From the NCBI GenBank assembly GCA_964497585.1, contig CAZCDS010000019.1:35203-99202 (forward strand): a DNA stretch of 64,000 nt, written 5' to 3'. Positions within the stretch are counted from its first letter, which is position 1. Each line of letters opens with the position of its first letter. Made by a program: the position numbers and the translations under genes. Below the pieces are notes generated by a model that did not search any database, was not told where the DNA came from, and worked only from the letters and a program-made list of their open reading frames with translations. This DNA is from CAZCDS01 sp964497585 (GTDB lineage: Bacteria > Desulfobacterota > Desulfomonilia > Desulfomonilales > Desulfomonilaceae). Of this stretch, positions 63,168-64,000 are shown piece by piece.

Positions 63168-64000
63168 TCATTGGCCCACCACCATCCATTTGACCTTGAT
63201 CCTTTGGCCCGCCTTGCGCTTCTTGACTTTAGCCTCAATCACCAGCTTTGAGCGGTCGGCTCCGGCCGTAGATCGTTGAATGTAGGCTGTCAGAGAATCT
63301 ATATCTGCGGAATAATCCGTTGGCTTACACCAGACGGTGGCAGCCCGTGAGTATGGCCAGTCCAAAGGTACCACCTCTGTACCAATGAGGAGCCCGTTTC
63401 CAATTGCTACCACTGCGGTGCCTGATCTGGGACGGGCTGAGAGCAATTCCGAGATCTTTTGATCGATTGCCGGAACTTTCTGGGCGGTACCGAGTTCCAA
63501 GGCCTTGACCCTGCTGCTTAGTGTCTCGAGCTGCTGTCCACGTCTAATCCAGTCATCATGTACGCCAATCAACCACAAAATCACGCCGCTAACGGCCAGC
63601 CCCCCTATCACTAAGCGGATCAATATGCTATTCCGATGTACCCACTCAAGAATGCCCCACCAAATTCTCAAGTAAGTAGGCCGCGCTTTTTCTGGAGGCT
63701 GCTTAGAACGAGGAAACGGATTAGCATCATGCTCTAGGATTCCTTTCCAATTTTGACCGTAGTGGTGGCTCCGCTCCTGGAATTCAGACGTGATTTTCGC
63801 TTCGTCGCCGGTTTCGCCGGTCAACCTGAAGAAGAAGCACGTGGCTATGCCCTCGCCTAATTTTAGCTCCTGTGGACTGTCGGTCGCGTTTACGATCACG
63901 GCTTGCAGTATTCCGTCCCAATATGGATCCACGTAGGAGGGGGTGTATAGTGCTGCGCGATGAGACTGAGTCCTAAGCGAACGAGGCCAGGACGCTTCTC
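63168..64000 (-). CDS. dCTP-deaminase/dUTPase-like protein fused to a membrane segment (5' end outside window)
   Basis: The frame is open to the right edge, so the N-terminus is missing. The visible start RSLRTQSHRAALYTPSYVDP followed by YWDGILQAVIVNAT and LKLGEGIATCFFFRLTGET matches the conserved end of dCTP deaminase/dUTPase trimers, where GFVDPGWxGxLTLE and PGMRIAQLVFFRL are usual. The family core then ends and about 190 further residues follow: a linker, one membrane helix (LIRLVIGGLAVSGVILWLIG), a coiled coil (RRGQQLETLSSRVKALELG) and a basic beta-rich tail of unknown type. A membrane-tethered DCD-like protein is unusual. It leads the minus-strand trio with the ITPase- and guanylate-kinase-like genes, 48 bases apart. 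Confidence 0.7.
   Translation of the reverse strand, partial: EASWPRSLRTQSHRAALYTPSYVDPYWDGILQAVIVNATDSPQELKLGEGIATCFFFRLTGETGDEAKITSEFQERSHHYGQNWKGILEHDANPFPRSKQPPEKARPTYLRIWWGILEWVHRNSILIRLVIGGLAVSGVILWLIGVHDDWIRRGQQLETLSSRVKALELGTAQKVPAIDQKISELLSARPRSGTAVVAIGNGLLIGTEVVPLDWPYSRAATVWCKPTDYSADIDSLTAYIQRSTAGADRSKLVIEAKVKKRKAGQRIKVKWMVVGQ

Overview
The window looks like chromosome of a GC-rich, Gram-negative bacterium, most likely a Desulfobacterota (deltaproteobacterial) anaerobe. This is an inference from gene content: AsmA- and LolA-type envelope proteins, lipoproteins, many PAS histidine kinases paired with Rcp-type regulators, a PTS HPr/EI pair without visible EII genes, an ACR3/ArsP-type arsenic operon, and a tmRNA with tag ANDYEYALAA. 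No rRNA, tRNA or CRISPR array was seen.

Layout. 0-16 kb: partial unknown gene, zinc-phospholipase-like protein with a C-terminal membrane anchor, Gly-rich exported peptide, diacylglycerol-kinase-like lipid kinase (-), AsmA-like protein, lipoprotein plus LolA-like pair (-), orphan response regulator (-), P1 (S58) peptidase plus thioesterase pair (-), zinc-ribbon repeat protein, predicted outer-membrane barrel. 16.5-22.7 kb: minus-strand metalloid cluster arsR / ArsP-like permease / small thioredoxin / exported thioredoxin / CcdA / exported FmdE-like protein / ACR3, with two matching ArsR-type operators and a strong arsR promoter. 23-27 kb: response regulator plus small histidine kinase, then ptsH-ptsI. 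27.3-28.3 kb: smpB and ssrA.

From just after ssrA to about 36.2 kb lies an accessory region: a DUF433/DUF5615 toxin-antitoxin pair, a pentapeptide-repeat membrane protein, two unknown genes, a XamI-like type II restriction-modification pair, a possible IS3 remnant, and three copies of a 51-bp dispersed repeat. 36.5-48 kb is mainly signalling (a kinase / Rcp-type regulator / hybrid kinase operon and a separate PAS-GAF-PAS kinase) with an SDR-thiolase pair between. 48-57 kb holds transporters, a periplasmic ankyrin protein, an acetyl-CoA hydrolase/CoA-transferase and small membrane proteins. 57.5-59.8 kb carries two tandem nitrilase paralogues, one lacking the catalytic cysteine. 60-61.4 kb is an exported alpha/beta hydrolase.

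The right end (61.8-64 kb, minus strand) holds three genes that all resemble nucleotide-metabolism enzymes: a dCTP-deaminase/dUTPase-like protein fused to a membrane anchor (cut by the window edge), a HAM1/ITPase-like protein and a guanylate-kinase-like protein with an altered P-loop. This is the best candidate here for an undescribed nucleotide-pool or defence system. Other points of interest are the active/inactive nitrilase pair, the thiol-relay metalloid operon with an exported FmdE-like protein, a Cys-rich insertion in a kinase ATPase domain, and the dispersed repeat family.
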